From: Gastranaerophilus sp944325835
GTDB lineage: Bacteria; Cyanobacteriota; Vampirovibrionia; Gastranaerophilales; Gastranaerophilaceae
Assembly (NCBI GenBank): GCA_963931575.1
Contig: OZ007029.1
Location: 1,736,001-1,800,000 of the forward strand
Direction: 5' to 3'
Length of the DNA stretch: 64,000 nt
Position numbers and translations under genes: made by a program. Positions 43,204 through 52,554 of this stretch are shown piece after piece (the first letter of the stretch is position 1; the number at the start of each line of letters is the position of its first letter). The notes under the pieces were generated by a model, which was not told the DNA's origin, did not search any database, and saw only the letters and a list, made by a program, of their open reading frames with translations.

Positions 43204-44067
43204 ATGTTGAAAGAAATTTTAAAAACAATTCGTATAAACCATTATATTAAAAACCTCATAGTGTTTGTACCGCTGGTTTTCTCAATGAATATCAACAAGC
43301 CCGAAGCCTGCCTGCAAGCTTTGATTATGTTTGTTTCTTTCTGCTTAATTTCATCTGTAATATATATTTTGAATGACCTAACTGATATCAAATCCGACCG
43401 TCAGCATCCGATAAAATGCAGCAGGCCGCTTGCAAGCGGAAAGATTAAGCCTTTAACGGCAGTCTGGTTATTAATATTTTTTCTTTGCATCGGAATGTTT
43501 CTTGCCGGAAGCTTAAACACCCTATGCGTTCTGGCTGTTGTCAGCTACATTGCCCTTAATATTCTTTATACACTGAAACTTAAACATCTGGCGCTTATAG
43601 ATGTCTTATGTATCGCAATCGGGTTTATACTACGGATACTGTCCGGCTGCTTCGCTATCTCAGTAATACCGTCCCCTCTTGTAATCCTTTTGACATTTTT
43701 CCTCTCAATGTTTTTCACTTTTTCCAAACGAACCCTTGAGGCGGGTATGCTTGACAGCGTTAACTGCCGGCCGTCAATTAAAGATTTTGATGTAAATCTT
43801 CTGAAACAATTTATTATTATAAGTGCGGTATTAACTATAACGTTCTACTTCAACTATATGCTTGATCCGCTGACAATAGAGAGAACCGGCAGCAAATTCC
43901 TCTATATAACGACAATCCCTTTTACAATACTTATGTTCAGGCTAATATATCTTATTTTTACCTCAAAAAATATTGATGATCCCGTACATTTTATCTATAA
44001 AGATAACATTGTAAAGTCATTTATTATCATATATTTAATAGTGCTGTTTATAACATTAAAATTTTAG
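43204..44067 (+). CDS. UbiA-family prenyltransferase, decaprenyl-phosphate phosphoribosyltransferase-like
   Basis: A 287-residue membrane enzyme with about eight spans. The first Asp-rich motif is NDLTDIKSDRQHPIKCSRPL (NDxxDxxxD then HP..K..RP), diagnostic of UbiA proteins, and the HPxK..RP tail with KRTLEAGML resembles DPPR synthase. DPPR synthase makes decaprenyl-phosphoryl ribose, a donor of arabinose in some envelopes. The preceding GT-C-like gene may use its product. It ends overlapping gdhA (convergent, four bases). Confidence 0.75.
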   Translation: MLKEILKTIRINHYIKNLIVFVPLVFSMNINKPEACLQALIMFVSFCLISSVIYILNDLTDIKSDRQHPIKCSRPLASGKIKPLTAVWLLIFFLCIGMFLAGSLNTLCVLAVVSYIALNILYTLKLKHLALIDVLCIAIGFILRILSGCFAISVIPSPLVILLTFFLSMFFTFSKRTLEAGMLDSVNCRPSIKDFDVNLLKQFIIISAVLTITFYFNYMLDPLTIERTGSKFLYITTIPFTILMFRLIYLIFTSKNIDDPVHFIYKDNIVKSFIIIYLIVLFITLKF

Positions 44068-45416
44068 ATAACACCCTGCGCAATCATTGCGTTTGCAACT
44101 TTTCTGAACGCCGCAATGTTCGCACCTGCAAGGTAATTCGTTCCCAGCGCATATTCATCCACGGCATTTTTTACCTGCGTAAAGATATTTGCCATAATTT
44201 CTTCAAGTTTTTTATCAACTTCTTCAAAAGTCCAGAAGTAACGCATACTATTCTGCGACATTTCGAGCGCTGAAACAGCGACTCCACCGGCATTGGCAGC
44301 TTTGCCAGGGGCAAAAAGAATATTATTTTCTAAAAAGTATTCAAACGCTTCCTTGGTTGTCGGCATATTAGCCCCCTCGCCAAGTGCAATTAAACCGTTT
44401 TTCACAAGAAGTTTGGCTGTTTCAAGGTTAATGTCATTTTCTGTAGCACAAGGAAGCACTATTTCTGATTTAATTGTATAAACAGCAGGAGTTCCGCTGT
44501 TGTTTTCCAGATAAACCGCAGCCGGTACGGAATTTAAATACTCCTTAATTCTCCCGCGCTTAACCTCTTTAATCTCTTTAACAACATCAAGCCTGATGCC
44601 GTTTTCATCATAAATACAGCCGTTAGAATCACTCATTGCAACGACTTTTGCGCCTGCTGCCTGCGCTTTTTCACAGGCATAAATCGCAACATTGCCGGAT
44701 CCGGATATCGTTACTGTTTTACCTTGCAAACTCAAACCGTTTGCCCCCAGCATTTCCTGCATAAAATAAATAAGCCCGTAACCCGTTGCCTCTTTTCTAA
44801 CAAGTGAGCCGCCGTATTCCAGACCTTTTCCGGTCAGAACGCCGCCTTCATAATCATTCTTAATCCGTCTATACTGTCCGAAAAGATATCCTATTTCCCG
44901 TGCGCCAACGCCAATATCCCCCGCCGGAACGTCAATATCCTGACCGATATGCTTTTGAAGTTCCGTCATAAAACTCTGGCAAAATCTCATAATTTCATTA
45001 TCAGATTTACCTTTAGGGTCAAAATCCGAACCGCCTTTGCCGCCACCAATAGGAAAACCCGTCAAAGCGTTTTTGAACACCTGTTCAAATGCAAGAAACT
45101 TCATAATACTTTGATTAACAGTCGGGTGAAATCTCAACCCGCCTTTATACGGCCCGATTGATCCGTTAAACTGAACTCTAAATCCGCGGTTAACTCTTAC
45201 CTGCCCGCTATCATCAACCCACGGAACCCGAAATGTAATAATCCTTTCCGGCTCAACCATTCTCTCCAAAAGTCCGGCGTGCTTATAATCTTCCCCGTGC
45301 TTCTTAATTACCGGCTCGATTGAAGCCAGAACCTCATCAACAGCCTGAATAAATTGAGCCTCACAGGCATTCTTCTCTTTAACCTCATTCAAAACTTTTA
45401 ATATATATTCATTCAT
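44064..45416 (-). CDS. gdhA: NADP-type glutamate dehydrogenase
   Basis: Interconverts glutamate with 2-oxoglutarate and ammonia. 450 residues from ATG 45416. Active-site lysine stretch GPYKGGLRFHPTVN near 90, FKNALTGFPIGGGKGGSDFD near 115-135, DVPAGDIGVGAREIGYLFGQ, and VTISGSGNVAIYACEK (Rossmann, 230). The long upstream frame from 45434 uses TTG; the ATG with GAGG is better. It has no promoter close by; the leader is formed by palindromic repeat copy B beginning 20 bases upstream of the start. Confidence 0.96.
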   Translation of the reverse strand: MNEYILKVLNEVKEKNACEAQFIQAVDEVLASIEPVIKKHGEDYKHAGLLERMVEPERIITFRVPWVDDSGQVRVNRGFRVQFNGSIGPYKGGLRFHPTVNQSIMKFLAFEQVFKNALTGFPIGGGKGGSDFDPKGKSDNEIMRFCQSFMTELQKHIGQDIDVPAGDIGVGAREIGYLFGQYRRIKNDYEGGVLTGKGLEYGGSLVRKEATGYGLIYFMQEMLGANGLSLQGKTVTISGSGNVAIYACEKAQAAGAKVVAMSDSNGCIYDENGIRLDVVKEIKEVKRGRIKEYLNSVPAAVYLENNSGTPAVYTIKSEIVLPCATENDINLETAKLLVKNGLIALGEGANMPTTKEAFEYFLENNILFAPGKAANAGGVAVSALEMSQNSMRYFWTFEEVDKKLEEIMANIFTQVKNAVDEYALGTNYLAGANIAAFRKVANAMIAQGVI

Positions 45417-45436
45417 CTTCAAAACCTCTAACAAAT

Positions 45437-45694
45437 AAAGCAGTTCTCCGTCGCCTGCTTGCCCTGCTCAAAGCGTAAGCCGATGCTCGCAGTGTCACCT
45501 CGTGAGAACGAGGGGAGCAGGCGAGCATAATATCTCCGCCGTTTCAAATCTGTGATTTGTCAGGTGGGATAACGCAGGTCAACCCGCTTACCTCTCACAA
45601 AACAATTCACTGGATTGTTTTGCTTGGCAGAGTGCTGTCTAATACGCCGCTCAAAAGGCTCGCTCACGTTCCTTATCGCGAGCCTTTCTCGGAC
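45437..45694 (-). repeat. Palindromic repeat copy B, long form, upstream of gdhA
   Basis: 258 bases starting AAAGCAGTTCTCCG and ending GCCTTTCTCGGAC, with the terminal hairpin AAAGGCTCGC..GCGAGCC. Two inner segments not seen in copy A are present: CCTGCTC-to-GAGCAGG pairing around CCTCGTGAGAACGAGG, and CAAAACAATTCACTGGATTG with TTTTG. The usual CCAACCCG block appears as TCAACCCGC. It lies between gdhA and a nucleotidyltransferase gene, transcribed the same way as copy A's host. Confidence 0.78.
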
Positions 45695-45728
45695 AGTAAA
45701 GCTATTATAAATTATTTTTACGGGTTTA

Positions 45729-46382
45729 TCAAGTACAAATTCTAACACTGCACCAGTTGATTAATCTCTCATACATTTCATCAATCCCGTTTTCTACCAA
45801 ATTCATGTTAATGCAGGTCTGCAAGATTTCATAATCAGCTCCGGTTAGAGAGGTTAAAAGCTCTTTTTTAGTCGGAATATACACATCATTTTTGAGATAA
45901 TACTCTGCCTGCAAGATAAAAAACGTCATTTTATAAAGTGAAGATAAAATTTCAGCCGGATTTTCATCAAAGACAAAAGAATGGCAGGCCGCATGATACA
46001 GGGCTTCCGCGCTTAATTTCACCGTGCGCCTTATATCGTCTTTTTCAGGCGGAGCAATAAGCTCCGTCAAATCTCCATATAAAGACTCCGTTTCAAAATA
46101 GAACTGAAATAAATCAGACTTTGACCAGTTTTGAAGTTCCGCCCTGCCAGAAATAAAACCGCACGCCTTTTCATAATCAGGCATAGAACGCACAATCTCA
46201 CGATAGGCTTTTAAATCTTCAATCCGGAGTTCATCAAGTATCACAACCACATCAACATCACTTGCTGCTGTTGCCTCGCCGCGCTTATAACTTCCCTGCA
46301 AACCGATAAAAACTACCCTTTTGCCAAAGCGCTTCTTAATTTGTCCTGTGATTTCCTCAAGCCAATCTTCAAGATTAAACAT
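45729..46382 (-). CDS. Nucleotidyltransferase-domain protein (DNA polymerase beta superfamily)
   Basis: A 217-residue protein from ATG 46382. The core GLQGSYKRGEATAASDVDVV (GS then DxD, near residue 26-46) is the Pol beta-type nucleotidyltransferase signature. The rest is helical, including a C-terminal domain that may bind the substrate, as in the aminoglycoside or HEPN-associated families. It starts one base before the bcp stop and so follows bcp in an operon. Substrate not readable. Confidence 0.8.
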   Translation of the reverse strand: MFNLEDWLEEITGQIKKRFGKRVVFIGLQGSYKRGEATAASDVDVVVILDELRIEDLKAYREIVRSMPDYEKACGFISGRAELQNWSKSDLFQFYFETESLYGDLTELIAPPEKDDIRRTVKLSAEALYHAACHSFVFDENPAEILSSLYKMTFFILQAEYYLKNDVYIPTKKELLTSLTGADYEILQTCINMNLVENGIDEMYERLINWCSVRICT

Positions 46383-46383
46383 A

Positions 46384-46842
46384 TTAAACGTTCCCCGCAC
46401 CTGATAAGTAGTCAATTACCTCATCAACATGCCCTTTAACCTTAACTTTTCGCCATTCCTTTTCTATCTTTCCGTCACAGTCGAGAATAAACGTCGAACG
46501 TTCAATACCCATATATTTTCTGCCATACATAGATTTCTCTTTCCAAACCTCAAAACTTTCGGCAAGCTTATGCTCTGTATCCGACAAAAGTACAAAATTT
46601 AATCCTTGCTTTTCTTTAAAGGATTTATGACTTTTTATGCTGTCGGGACTTACACCAATAACCGTTCCATAAGGCGTCAGACGGTTTATATTATCTCTAA
46701 AATCACATGCTTCCTGCGTACAGCCGGAAGTATTGTCCTTAGGATAAAAATATAAAATAACCCTTTTACCGCTAAAATCCTTTAAGCTAAATTCTTTTTC
46801 TTCACCGTTAATATCAAGCCCGTTAAGTTTTATATTATTCAT
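46384..46842 (-). CDS. bcp: Thioredoxin-dependent peroxiredoxin, Bcp/PrxQ type
   Basis: A 152-residue peroxidase removing hydroperoxides. The peroxidatic cysteine is in DNTSGCTQEACDF, with a second Cys five residues later as in atypical two-cysteine PrxQ. VILYFYPKDN precedes it. The start is ATG 46842 set by AAGGAG; it lies inside the preceding gene by eight bases. It sits with a CoA-disulfide reductase, a consistent thiol-defence group. Confidence 0.93.
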   Translation of the reverse strand: MNNIKLNGLDINGEEKEFSLKDFSGKRVILYFYPKDNTSGCTQEACDFRDNINRLTPYGTVIGVSPDSIKSHKSFKEKQGLNFVLLSDTEHKLAESFEVWKEKSMYGRKYMGIERSTFILDCDGKIEKEWRKVKVKGHVDEVIDYLSGAGNV

Positions 46843-48466
46843 GTGCACTCCTTATAACTTCAGAAAAATTATTTTTCATCAACTCTTTATACAACTCAAT
46901 CCCGCCCATAAAGGAATAAACATTACTAAATCCTCTCTGTGCAAGTATTCTCGCCGCAATATAGCTCGTGTGACCGGTATTGCAGAATAATACAACTTTT
47001 CTGTCCGCAGGGATTTCGTCAACCCTATCCCTGATTTCACTTATCGGAATATTAACAGAATCAGGAATAGTTTTCATTTTATATGACGCAGCAGGTCTTA
47101 CATCTATCAAATAAGAATTTTCCAAATCCTCAAAATATGCCGGTTTCAACAATCCACGCAGAATATTATCCGCACTCATACCTAATACATTCACCGGATC
47201 CTTTGCAGAAGAATAAGGCGGCGCATAAGATAATTCACTATCCAGCATATCCTGAATAGTTCCGCCCAAACGCATAATAGAACTTATAACGTCAATCCTT
47301 TTTTCTGCGCCGTCTTTCCCAACAGCCTGCGCACCCAGAATTTTACCCTCATTGTTAAATAACAGCTTAAAAAATATCTGTGTAGACTCCGGATAATATC
47401 CGGCATGAGAACGGCCAAAAGTATATGTTTTCCAGTACGGAATATTCTTTTGCTTTAATTGCTTCTCATTATTCCCTACACTTGCAACTGTTAAATCAAA
47501 AACTTTTATAACAGAAGTTCCCTGCGATTTTTTATAAACGGAATTCAACCCGCAGATATTATCCGCAATAATCCGCCCCTGCCTGTTTGCCGGCCCCGCA
47601 AGTGGTATCATCGTATTTGTATCGCTGACAAAATCCTTGACTTCCACACTATCACCGGCAGCATAAATCTGTTCATCAGAGGTCTGCATAAAATCATTTA
47701 CAAGAATTCCTCTATTTGTTTCCAAGCCGCAATCTTTTGCCAGACTAATTTCAGGCCTTACACCTATTGCCATAATAACAATATCAAACTCAACTTCTTT
47801 ATTTGAATTTAAAATAATTTTATTTCCTCTAAACTCCTTCACCCCGTCCGATAAAATTAAATTTACCCCGTGTTCAATCATTGCATTCTGCGCAAACTGC
47901 GCGACTTCACTATCTACCGGCGCTAAAATCTGGTCACTCAATTCTATCAATGTTGTTTCAAGCCCCATTTCAGCCAGATTCTCAGCCATTTCAACACCGA
48001 TAAATCCTCCGCCGATTACAGCAGCTTTCTTTGAACCATTATTTTTTATAAAACATTTTATCCTGTCAGCATCATCCAGAGTTCTAACCGCAAAAACCCG
48101 AGTCTTGTCCATTCCGGCAAAATCCGGAATTACAGGACTTGCACCCGGAGCCAAGACCAGCGTGTCATAAGCTATAACTTCACCATTTTTCAGTTGAAGG
48201 CTCTTTGCCTCCCTGTTTATTTTTATAACTTCAGCGTTAAGCCGAACGTCAACTCGAAACCAGCTTTTAAACTTCTCCGGACTGGAAACCAACATATTCT
48301 CTCTGTCGCCAATCACACCCGACACATAATAAGGCAAACCACAGTTTGCAATAGAAATTTCATCAGTTTTTTCTAATATCAAAATTTCAGCGAATTCATC
48401 TAATCTTCTAAGTCTTGCCGCACAACTGGCACCGGCTGCCCCGCCGCCTATAATTACAACCTTCAT
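46835..48466 (-). CDS. CoA-disulfide reductase with C-terminal rhodanese domain
   Basis: A 543-residue flavoenzyme. FAD motif GGGAAGASCAARLRRL at the start, and the single active-site cysteine in IANCGLPYYVSG near residue 43, the CoADR signature. A second dinucleotide motif VIGGGFIGVEMAENLAEMGL (near 153) follows. The last 90 residues form a rhodanese with active Cys in VVLFCNTGHTSY. Such CoADR-RHD fusions reduce CoA disulfide or persulfide and handle sulfane sulfur. The start at ATG 48466 follows GAGGA; the frame from 48517 adds 17 residues without support. It overlaps bcp. Confidence 0.93.
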   Translation of the reverse strand: MKVVIIGGGAAGASCAARLRRLDEFAEILILEKTDEISIANCGLPYYVSGVIGDRENMLVSSPEKFKSWFRVDVRLNAEVIKINREAKSLQLKNGEVIAYDTLVLAPGASPVIPDFAGMDKTRVFAVRTLDDADRIKCFIKNNGSKKAAVIGGGFIGVEMAENLAEMGLETTLIELSDQILAPVDSEVAQFAQNAMIEHGVNLILSDGVKEFRGNKIILNSNKEVEFDIVIMAIGVRPEISLAKDCGLETNRGILVNDFMQTSDEQIYAAGDSVEVKDFVSDTNTMIPLAGPANRQGRIIADNICGLNSVYKKSQGTSVIKVFDLTVASVGNNEKQLKQKNIPYWKTYTFGRSHAGYYPESTQIFFKLLFNNEGKILGAQAVGKDGAEKRIDVISSIMRLGGTIQDMLDSELSYAPPYSSAKDPVNVLGMSADNILRGLLKPAYFEDLENSYLIDVRPAASYKMKTIPDSVNIPISEIRDRVDEIPADRKVVLFCNTGHTSYIAARILAQRGFSNVYSFMGGIELYKELMKNNFSEVIRSAHE

Positions 48467-48533
48467 AAAATCCTCATTTCTTTTAAAATAAGAAATATTA
48501 TAACATACTTCTGCCAATTATGGTATAAAAAAT

Positions 48534-49490
48534 TTATTCATTAAAAACAAGTTGATTAGACGCCGTATCTTTAAACAAAACCATTGCAGTATAAGTTAAC
48601 ACAACAGAACCTATTAAAACTTCTACAGGAAATCTGAAAAGTAAATCCTTATCTAAAATCATAGGTATCAATAGCACTGCACCGGCAGGCGGAAAATTTA
48701 TTTTCAGCCTGCTTAACGCAGCAAACAAAACAATACATGCCATTGCCGTACATAAAGAAAGCGGCAGATTTAAATAAACGTTAAACAATAATCTGAAAAA
48801 ACTTCCTATAAAAGCACTAAAAGTCATTAACCCCGCTATGTAAACCGGCTTTTTCCGCGCGGGACTTTTAGGGTTCGACAACTCCGTAAACATTACAATA
48901 AGAGGCGGCGCCAGAAAATATATCTGATGCGTTTTAAACGGAATAAGAGCTATTAAACCAAATACAACCAATAATTTTGACCATTTTATTATTTGAGTTT
49001 TTAAATTAAAATTACAGGGTCTGAATTTATTTACCGGCCGGAGATGACATTTTTCCATAATCCATTGGGCCAGGATAATAAGCAAAGCCATTACCATAAC
49101 GGCAGCCGGATAGACAAAACTTGTTGTTCGCAAATAAACCGGAAGAATACAGGCAGAAATAATAGGAACAAAATTTGTTCTGCAAACAGTCAAAATAAAT
49201 CCCGAAAAAGCAAAACAAATACAAACCTGTAAAATCAATGGCAGCGGGCAGTATCGCACAATAATAACTCCAAATAGGGCAGCAGCAGACATTAAGAAAA
49301 AGATTCTTCTTTTATTGACTGCCCAGGGCTGTTGTTCGGAAACCCAGGCACCAATGGTTAACGCACAAATTTCAGGAAAAATAATTTCTTTTTCACCGCT
49401 CAATTCGGCCAACCCCACCATAGATAGCGCCATTAATACTCCGAATAAATATCGTTCAAACCTAACTGTCTTTAAAATCTTCGTATCCAT
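48534..49490 (-). CDS. HPP-family membrane protein
   Basis: A 318-residue protein from ATG 49490 (AGGGC upstream). The open frame to 49646 reads through tRNA-Ala and is not protein. There are about 10 hydrophobic segments in two similar halves, each with the HPP-type pattern: EICALTIGAWVSEQQPWAVN in the first, and LSNPKSPARKKP, then LKINFPPAGAVLLIPM near the end (the HPP-like PPAG motif). The family is linked to nitrite transport in chloroplasts and cyanobacteria; its role here is not established. Confidence 0.75.
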   Translation of the reverse strand: MDTKILKTVRFERYLFGVLMALSMVGLAELSGEKEIIFPEICALTIGAWVSEQQPWAVNKRRIFFLMSAAALFGVIIVRYCPLPLILQVCICFAFSGFILTVCRTNFVPIISACILPVYLRTTSFVYPAAVMVMALLIILAQWIMEKCHLRPVNKFRPCNFNLKTQIIKWSKLLVVFGLIALIPFKTHQIYFLAPPLIVMFTELSNPKSPARKKPVYIAGLMTFSAFIGSFFRLLFNVYLNLPLSLCTAMACIVLFAALSRLKINFPPAGAVLLIPMILDKDLLFRFPVEVLIGSVVLTYTAMVLFKDTASNQLVFNE

Positions 49491-49515
49491 ACATTGCCCT
49501 ATCAATTTATAAAAA

Positions 49516-49550
49516 TAAAAAGGACAATGATTTTTATCATTGTCCTTTTT
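49516..49550 (-). terminator. Hairpin terminator after tRNA-Ala
   Basis: AAAAAGGACAATGA..TCATTGTCCTTTTT, nine paired bases plus A/T flanks. On the minus strand it follows the tRNA by two bases. The HPP start lies 26 bases beyond, so reads into that gene must pass this hairpin or begin later. Confidence 0.85.
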
Positions 49551-49552
49551 AG

Positions 49553-49628
49553 TGGTGGAGGATAGGAGACTCGAACTCCTAACCCCCTGCGTGCAAAGCA
49601 GGTGCTCTACCAATTGAGCTAATCCCCC
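49553..49628 (-). tRNA. tRNA-Ala (TGC anticodon), CCA encoded
   Basis: Cloverleaf: acceptor GGGGGAT with ATCCTCC, including the G3-U70 pair that marks alanine; D arm GCTC..GAGC; anticodon loop TTTGCAC with anticodon TGC; T arm AGGAG-TTCGAGT-CTCCT. The terminal CCA is encoded, unlike tRNA-Trp in this window. Confidence 0.96.
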
Positions 49629-49822
49629 GTTTCCGGTCGCAACCAAAATCGCTTTCGGCTACATTCTCTATTCTACATGCTGATTTTTTTTTGTAAACCC
49701 CTTTTTTATCTTTTTCTTTTGTTACTTTTTGTAAAAATTTTCACTCTTGCAAATATCGGAAATATTATTAATGTTTTTTACAAATTCTATGCTTTAATGT
49801 TAATATACTTATGGAGGACATT

Positions 49823-50089
49823 ATGAATAAACAACACTTTGATCTCACCGAACGCGAAATTCACGTTACACGCGAAACCCTTAAAGGAAAATCTACAAAA
49901 CAAATCGCAGATACTCTTTTCATTACACAACACACCGTTAAAGCTCATCTCAAAAGTATTTTCCTTAAAACAGGCACCAAACGCAGAGTCGAACTCATCT
50001 CCAAACTCTTCGCAATTATCCTTGAAAACAATATCTCTAACCAACAACTCACTAACGCCATTAATACTCTCATACAAAGCAAAAAATAA
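49823..50089 (+). CDS. Small orphan LuxR-type helix-turn-helix protein
   Basis: An 88-residue protein from ATG 49823, set by GGAGG. It contains only a LuxR DNA-binding domain: FDLTEREIHVTRETLKGKST, KQIADTLFITQHTVKAHLKS (the classic recognition helix), IFLKTGTKRRVELISK. A short helical tail follows. No signal domain is present, so it may act like GerE or be controlled in expression. It is monocistronic. A weak hairpin AGCGCTCC..GAAGCGC lies behind it. Confidence 0.8.
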   Translation: MNKQHFDLTEREIHVTRETLKGKSTKQIADTLFITQHTVKAHLKSIFLKTGTKRRVELISKLFAIILENNISNQQLTNAINTLIQSKK

Positions 50090-50361
50090 AGCGCTCCTTT
50101 GAAGAAGCGCCTGGAATGTTTGTTAAAATTGTATCATTCCGAACAATAGTGTGAAGTGTGTAGTTTGCTTAAAAACAATTTGTATCCTCGTTTTAAGCTT
50201 TTCCTCGTGTTATTTATATAAAGTATTTTCCTTATATAAAATTGATATATTTTACACATAATTTTTATAATCGTTACAATTCTTAATAATATTTTTTGAG
50301 AACTTTTCAAACCCCGGAAAAAGAGTTAAAATGATAATAAACAGTTTATTAAAGGAGAATT

Positions 50362-51159
50362 ATGAGAATATTACTTTCCAATGATGACGGAATAGCATCT
50401 AACGGTATTCGAGCGTTATCAGAAGCTTTATCAGAAAAACATCAGGTATACATTGTTGCCCCTGACAGAGAAAGAAGTGCTGCCGGTCATTCACTCACCC
50501 TGCACACTCCATTAAGAGTTGAGAAGCTTGACGAGCCGGTTTATAAATCCACAGCTACCTGGGTCACAACAGGAACCCCGGGGGATTGCGTCAAAATCGC
50601 GATTAACGCGGTTTTAGAGCCGGACGAACAGCCTGATTTAATAATTTCCGGCATCAACCACGGGCCAAATCTCGGGACAGATATTCTATATTCGGGAACC
50701 GTAAGCTGTGCGATGGAAGGTGCAATGCTGGGCGTGCCAAGTATAGCAATGTCACTTGCGAGCATGCATTGCGAGTACGAAGATTTCAAATATGCGGCAA
50801 GATTTATTGCTGCATTTGTCAACAAGAAATTTAAAGATTTTGAATTTCCGCATAAATCTATTTTGAATATCAATGTTCCTTCGGTTGATGAAGATGACAT
50901 TGCCGGAATCGCGATTACAAAACTCGGCAAAAAAATGTTTACAGACAACTATGAAAAACGCGTTGACCCGAGAGGTAAGGTTTATTACTGGATGGCAGGG
51001 GAATTAATCAGCGAGCCGACAAATTCCAATACAGATATTGCAGCGGTTCGCGATAATAAAATTTCAATAACTCCTGTAACTTACGAAATGACAAATTACA
51101 CCATGATGACCGATCTTGAGGACATTTTGTGCAAAGACAACTCCTGCAGCTGGTTTTAG
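50362..51159 (+). CDS. surE: 5'/3'-nucleotidase SurE
   Basis: A 265-residue metal-dependent nucleotidase. The N-terminal LLSNDDGIASNGI gives metal ligands D8 and D9, VAPDRERSAAGHSLTLHTPL near 36 is the family motif, and LIISGINHGPNLGTDILYSG near 95 completes the metal site. AAAGGAG precedes the ATG. It lies 12 bases before radA and is likely co-transcribed. The roles reported include clearing nucleotides in stationary phase. Confidence 0.97.
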   Translation: MRILLSNDDGIASNGIRALSEALSEKHQVYIVAPDRERSAAGHSLTLHTPLRVEKLDEPVYKSTATWVTTGTPGDCVKIAINAVLEPDEQPDLIISGINHGPNLGTDILYSGTVSCAMEGAMLGVPSIAMSLASMHCEYEDFKYAARFIAAFVNKKFKDFEFPHKSILNINVPSVDEDDIAGIAITKLGKKMFTDNYEKRVDPRGKVYYWMAGELISEPTNSNTDIAAVRDNKISITPVTYEMTNYTMMTDLEDILCKDNSCSWF

Positions 51160-51171
51160 GATTAGAAATCT

Positions 51172-52542
51172 ATGGTAAAGGTTAAGTCAAAGTGGGTTTG
51201 TCAAAACTGCGGATATGAATCTGCCGGATACCTCGGAAAATGTCCGGAGTGTTTGCAGTGGGGAACTTTTCAGGAGGAAGTTTCCGCGCCGCTGAAAGAG
51301 CTAAATAACTGTCTGCCTGAGGAATTTATCAACAAGGAAAAAGCTATTCCGCTCAATGATATTGAGCTGGGGCAGGAAGTCCGCATAAGCACGAATATTT
51401 CGGAATTCGACCGTATTTTAGGCGGCGGGTTTGTCAAAGGCTCGCTTGTTTTACTCGCGGGTGATCCGGGGATAGGCAAATCCACAATTCTTTTGCAGAC
51501 AAGCGGAGAACTTTGCAAATCCGGCAAAAAAGTTCTCTATGTTTCAGCAGAAGAAAGTGCAAGCCAGCTAAAGCTCCGTGCGCAGAGATTGAATATTAAT
51601 AACGAAAATCTGCTTATCTACCCGCAGACCTTAATGGAAAAAATTAAGGCCGAAATTGATGAGGTTAAACCTGATTTTATAATGGTAGACAGTATTCAGG
51701 CTATCTATTCGCAGAATATTTCCGGTTCAATCGGCAGCGTGTCGCAAATTCGGGAATGCTGTAATCTTTTGATGTATATAGCGAAAACCAAAGGGATTAC
51801 CATTGTCATTGTCGGACACGTTACCAAAGACGGGAATATTGCCGGTCCGAAGGTTTTAGAGCACATGGTTGATACCGTTATTTATTTTGAGGGCGACAGG
51901 TATAAATCTTACAGAATTTTACGCTCTATAAAGAACCGTTTTGGCAACACTTCTGAGGTCGGAATTTTTGAAATGCACTCCACAGGATTAAAAGAGGTTA
52001 AGAACCCTAATGAACTTTTCCTCAACGAGCGTTCGCAAATTTCGACTCCGGGAAGCGCAATTATTGTAACCAACGAAGGGACACGCCCTCTGCTTGTGGA
52101 AATTCAGGCACTTGTTGGAACAACCTCCTACCCGAGCCCGCGCAGGGTAACAAACGGTATTGATATGAGCCGTTTACACCAAATTCTGGCCGTTCTGGAA
52201 AAACGTGTCGGGCTGAATTTATCAAAACAGGATGTTTATGTAAATGTTATGGGCGGAATTGAGGTTGATGAACCAAGTGCGGATTTAGGCATTGCGCTTG
52301 CGATTGCGACCTGTGCAAACGATATCGTTGTAGACAGCCAGACTGTCATAATCGGCGAAATCGGTTTGTCCGGCGAAATTCACCCTGTTGATAATATTGA
52401 AAAACGTTTAAACGAAGCCATTGCCTCCGGCTTCAAAAAGGCAATCATCCCATACGCGAACAAAATTGAAAGCAATAAAATCGAGATTGTTCCGGTCAAA
52501 AAATTAATGGATGCAATAAAGTTCAGCACATCAATTTTTTAA
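51172..52542 (+). CDS. radA: DNA repair protein RadA (Sms)
   Basis: A 456-residue ATPase that acts in branch migration during recombination. Zinc finger with C10-C13 and C24-C27 (WVCQNCGYES, GKCPECLQWG), RecA-like core with GDPGIGKSTILLQ near 95, the characteristic KNRFGNTSEVG, and a C-terminal Lon-protease-like domain (NVMGGIEVDEPSADLGIALA) lacking an active Ser. It belongs with the helicases of this window as a recombination function. Repeat C begins 12 bases after its stop. Confidence 0.97.
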   Translation: MVKVKSKWVCQNCGYESAGYLGKCPECLQWGTFQEEVSAPLKELNNCLPEEFINKEKAIPLNDIELGQEVRISTNISEFDRILGGGFVKGSLVLLAGDPGIGKSTILLQTSGELCKSGKKVLYVSAEESASQLKLRAQRLNINNENLLIYPQTLMEKIKAEIDEVKPDFIMVDSIQAIYSQNISGSIGSVSQIRECCNLLMYIAKTKGITIVIVGHVTKDGNIAGPKVLEHMVDTVIYFEGDRYKSYRILRSIKNRFGNTSEVGIFEMHSTGLKEVKNPNELFLNERSQISTPGSAIIVTNEGTRPLLVEIQALVGTTSYPSPRRVTNGIDMSRLHQILAVLEKRVGLNLSKQDVYVNVMGGIEVDEPSADLGIALAIATCANDIVVDSQTVIIGEIGLSGEIHPVDNIEKRLNEAIASGFKKAIIPYANKIESNKIEIVPVKKLMDAIKFSTSIF

Positions 52543-52554
52543 CGCTCCTGAAAT

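Noticed and set aside
45557..45748. ORFs on both strands within repeat copy B
   Set aside because: They follow the palindromic repeat; coding signs are absent.
49491..49646. N-terminal extension of the HPP gene (reading frame through 49646)
   Set aside because: These bases are the tRNA-Ala; the translated AQLVEH-type string is a well-known tRNA artefact. The start was set at ATG 49490.
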